This document shows, piece by piece, positions 6,003 through 7,397 of a DNA stretch of 7,397 nucleotides. The position numbers were made by a program, and so were the translations under genes. The notes under the pieces were generated by a model. The model ran no database searches. It saw nothing but the letters and a program-made list of their open reading frames with translations, and was not told the origin of the DNA. The stretch is from Lachnospiraceae bacterium (GTDB lineage Bacteria > Bacillota > Clostridia > Lachnospirales > Lachnospiraceae). The stretch is taken from the NCBI GenBank assembly GCA_004557975.1, contig SFEV01000087.1, positions 1 to 7,397 on the forward strand. The letters run 5' to 3'. Numbering within the stretch: the first letter of the stretch is position 1; each line of letters starts with the position of its first letter.

Positions 6003-7043
6003 TCATCTCAGTCTGGCTACTGACTGTCGTTCCACCAGCGTACAGGAAAGCTGTTGTGTCCCTGCATCTGTCGGAAGCTTTTCTTCTGCAATGCATTCCA
6101 GAATCAGCTTTGCTGCAGATTCTCCGATATTGCCCAACGGTATTTTTACTGTCGTAAGTGCGGGACAAAAACACTCTGTCATTGACCGGTTATCAAAACC
6201 CACCACCGACAGATCCCTTCCCACGACAAGTCCATGCTCATTCAGATATTTGTAGACACCCCCTGCAACAAAATCATTCAGGCAGAATACAGCACTCACC
6301 TGCTCTAACAGCAGAGGTTCGATCTCCCGGTATCCGTCCTCAATATCCCATCCGCCATACCGTACCCAGGATGGATTGTAGGGTAAGCTATACTCGAAGA
6401 GCGCTTTCTGATATCCAAGTACACGCCTCTGGGCATGCTCATTGCTCAGCAGGCCGCCGATAATTCCGATTTTCCTGTGTCCCAGAGAAATCAGGTATTT
6501 CGTCACATCATATCCGCCCTTTTCATCATTGATAATAACGTTGGGAAGCGCACAATCAGTGTCGCGCCCGAAAGCAATCACCAGCGGTACTTTCAGATCA
6601 TGGGGAATGTTCTGTATCTCACGCATATGTGCACCAATATATACGATTCCATCCACATTCAGTGACATCATACGCTGAAACGCAAAATTCTGTGCAGTAA
6701 GAAAGCTCTCTTCCTTTTCTTTTCGGTTGACTCCCCATCTCGAATAAAAACGGAGGTCCTCCAAAATAATTCTGTAGCCCTGTTTTTCACACAGAGACAT
6801 AATTCCCTCTACGATGGGCGGTGTACTGAACTGCACAATTTCCTCGGCAATGATGCCAATCAGATTAGATTTACGCTGGCGCAGGCCCTGGGCAAAGTAG
6901 TCGGGCTGATAGTTCATTTCGCTGATTACCTGCATGACCTTTTTCCTGGTAGCTTCCGCCACCGGACGTTTGCCATTCAGCACATTTGATACGGTTCCGG
7001 GAGAAACTCCGCTCTTTTTTGCAATTTCTTTTATTGTCGCCAT
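6003..7043 (-). CDS. LacI family transcriptional regulator
   Basis: A 346-residue DNA-binding sugar-responsive regulator of standard family length. Residues 3-23 form the helix-turn-helix (IKEIAKKSGVS then TVSNVLNGK); the recognition helix reads S14-P15-G16-T17-V18-S19-N20, so the two specificity positions are Pro-Gly instead of the Tyr-Gln of LacI. The hinge helix follows at about 46-57 (QPDYFAQGLRQR). From about 60 to the end is the periplasmic-binding-like effector domain, including VVGFDNRSM, which is typical of the family. It probably binds a sugar derived from the GH43 substrate and controls the permease and glycosidase genes; repression or activation is not decidable. ATG at 7043 is chosen over the in-frame TTG at 7049 because AGAAGAGG lies six bases before the ATG and touches the TTG. 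The gene has a candidate promoter at 7080-7108 and is followed closely by the GH43 gene. Confidence 0.93.
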   Translation of the reverse strand: MATIKEIAKKSGVSPGTVSNVLNGKRPVAEATRKKVMQVISEMNYQPDYFAQGLRQRKSNLIGIIAEEIVQFSTPPIVEGIMSLCEKQGYRIILEDLRFYSRWGVNRKEKEESFLTAQNFAFQRMMSLNVDGIVYIGAHMREIQNIPHDLKVPLVIAFGRDTDCALPNVIINDEKGGYDVTKYLISLGHRKIGIIGGLLSNEHAQRRVLGYQKALFEYSLPYNPSWVRYGGWDIEDGYREIEPLLLEQVSAVFCLNDFVAGGVYKYLNEHGLVVGRDLSVVGFDNRSMTECFCPALTTVKIPLGNIGESAAKLILECIAEEKLPTDAGTQQLSCTLVERQSVARLR

Positions 7044-7079
7044 ACACAACCTCTTCTGTTCGTGAATATTTTTACAGAT

Positions 7080-7108
7080 ACTTTAACACGTAATGTGTAT
7101 TCCAACAA
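7080..7108 (-). promoter_or_regulatory. Candidate LacI-gene promoter with an imperfect palindrome in the spacer
   Basis: On the minus strand, TTGTTG (7103-7108) and TAAAGT (7080-7085) are 17 bases apart. The spacer holds ACACGTAATGTGT (7086-7098), an odd-centred palindrome with five of six pairs matched, around position 7092. A regulator site between the -35 and -10 boxes would suit autoregulation. Both promoter boxes are imperfect and the palindrome is short, so this is tentative. A run of seven T residues directly after the permease gene (minus strand, about 7110-7116) has no obvious stem before it. Confidence 0.35.
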
Positions 7109-7123
7109 TAAAAAAATATAATC

Positions 7124-7397
7124 TCAGCCTTTCACGCCTCCGATGGTAATACCCTTTACAAAGCTGTTCTGCACGAACGGGTAGATAATAATGATCGGCA
7201 GAATACCAACAATCGCCATAGCCATACGTATCGAAACGGATGGGATAGAAGCCAGACCCACACCGGCTTCCTTGATATTGGAACTGTTCTGAGTCAGATA
7301 CTGGATATTCTTCATCATACGATTCAGCAGATTCTGAATTGAATACAGGTCTGTCCTCTTTGTCAGGTAAATATAACCATTCATCCAGTCATTCCAG
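7124..7397 (-). CDS. Carbohydrate ABC transporter permease, LplC/YtcP type (3' part only)
   Basis: The last 90 residues of an inner-membrane permease; the gene continues past the right edge of the window. The visible part begins WNDWMNGYIYL, the WNDW motif that marks CUT1 permeases of the MalG/LplC type, followed by an extracytoplasmic segment rich in Asn and Gln, a final membrane helix (SIRMAMAIVGILPIIIIYP), and the C-terminal PFVQNSFVKGITIGGVKG tail typical of the family. The partner permease, solute-binding protein and much of this gene, including the cytoplasmic EAA loop, lie outside. The frame is open through the window edge, so an ATG at 7384 is internal and not the start. Together with the LacI and GH43 genes it points to uptake of an oligosaccharide. 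The ATPase is likely a shared MsmX-like protein encoded elsewhere, as is common for this family; that is inference. Confidence 0.93.
   Translation of the reverse strand, partial: WNDWMNGYIYLTKRTDLYSIQNLLNRMMKNIQYLTQNSSNIKEAGVGLASIPSVSIRMAMAIVGILPIIIIYPFVQNSFVKGITIGGVKG

Noticed and set aside
7384..7384. ATG at 7384 as the start of a small 86-residue protein
   Set aside because: The frame continues upstream through WNDW to the window edge and the sequence is the conserved C-terminus of a CUT1 permease, so this ATG is an internal codon.

Overview
The window looks like part of a low-to-medium GC Firmicute chromosome, most likely a gut Lachnospiraceae (Blautia/Roseburia-like). The basis is the family mix (CUT1 sugar permease of the LplC/YtcP type, GH43 enzyme, DUF2935 protein, cysteine-rich flavodoxin-fold protein), strong AGGAGG-type ribosome binding sites and AT-rich promoters. 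The taxonomic placement is inference. All seven recognisable genes lie on the minus strand, so transcription runs from right to left. No tRNA, rRNA, CRISPR, transposase or phage gene was seen, and no stretch over 300 bases lacks a gene.

Right half (about 3200-7397), a sugar-utilisation locus. In transcription order it holds the 3' end of a carbohydrate ABC transporter permease (cut by the window edge), a LacI-family regulator, a GH43 glycosidase with a C-terminal concanavalin-like domain, and a Gfo/Idh/MocA oxidoreductase with its own good promoter. The likely logic is import of a pentose-containing oligosaccharide, local regulation by LacI, intracellular hydrolysis by GH43 and possibly oxidation or reduction of the released sugar. 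The regulator and GH43 gene are 49 bases apart with no terminator between them.

Left half (1-3200), housekeeping or accessory genes with no obvious link to the sugar locus. It holds a flavodoxin-fold protein with a C-x2-C-x2-C-x5-C motif matching archaeal iron-sulfur flavoproteins, a DUF2935 all-helical protein, and a four-TM metallophosphoesterase. These are separated by 120-175 base gaps and are probably transcribed separately.

The most unusual material is between the genes. A cloverleaf-like structured element (5-126) closes with a 9-bp stem that includes the metallophosphoesterase stop codon. A second element (4342-4391) folds differently but shares a 12-base and an 11-base word with the first, in the same order. 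A long bulged hairpin (3078-3131) lies in the leader of the flavoprotein gene. These look like members of dispersed structured-repeat families. Two probable start codons are set here by Shine-Dalgarno position: GH43 at 5953 and LacI at 7043.
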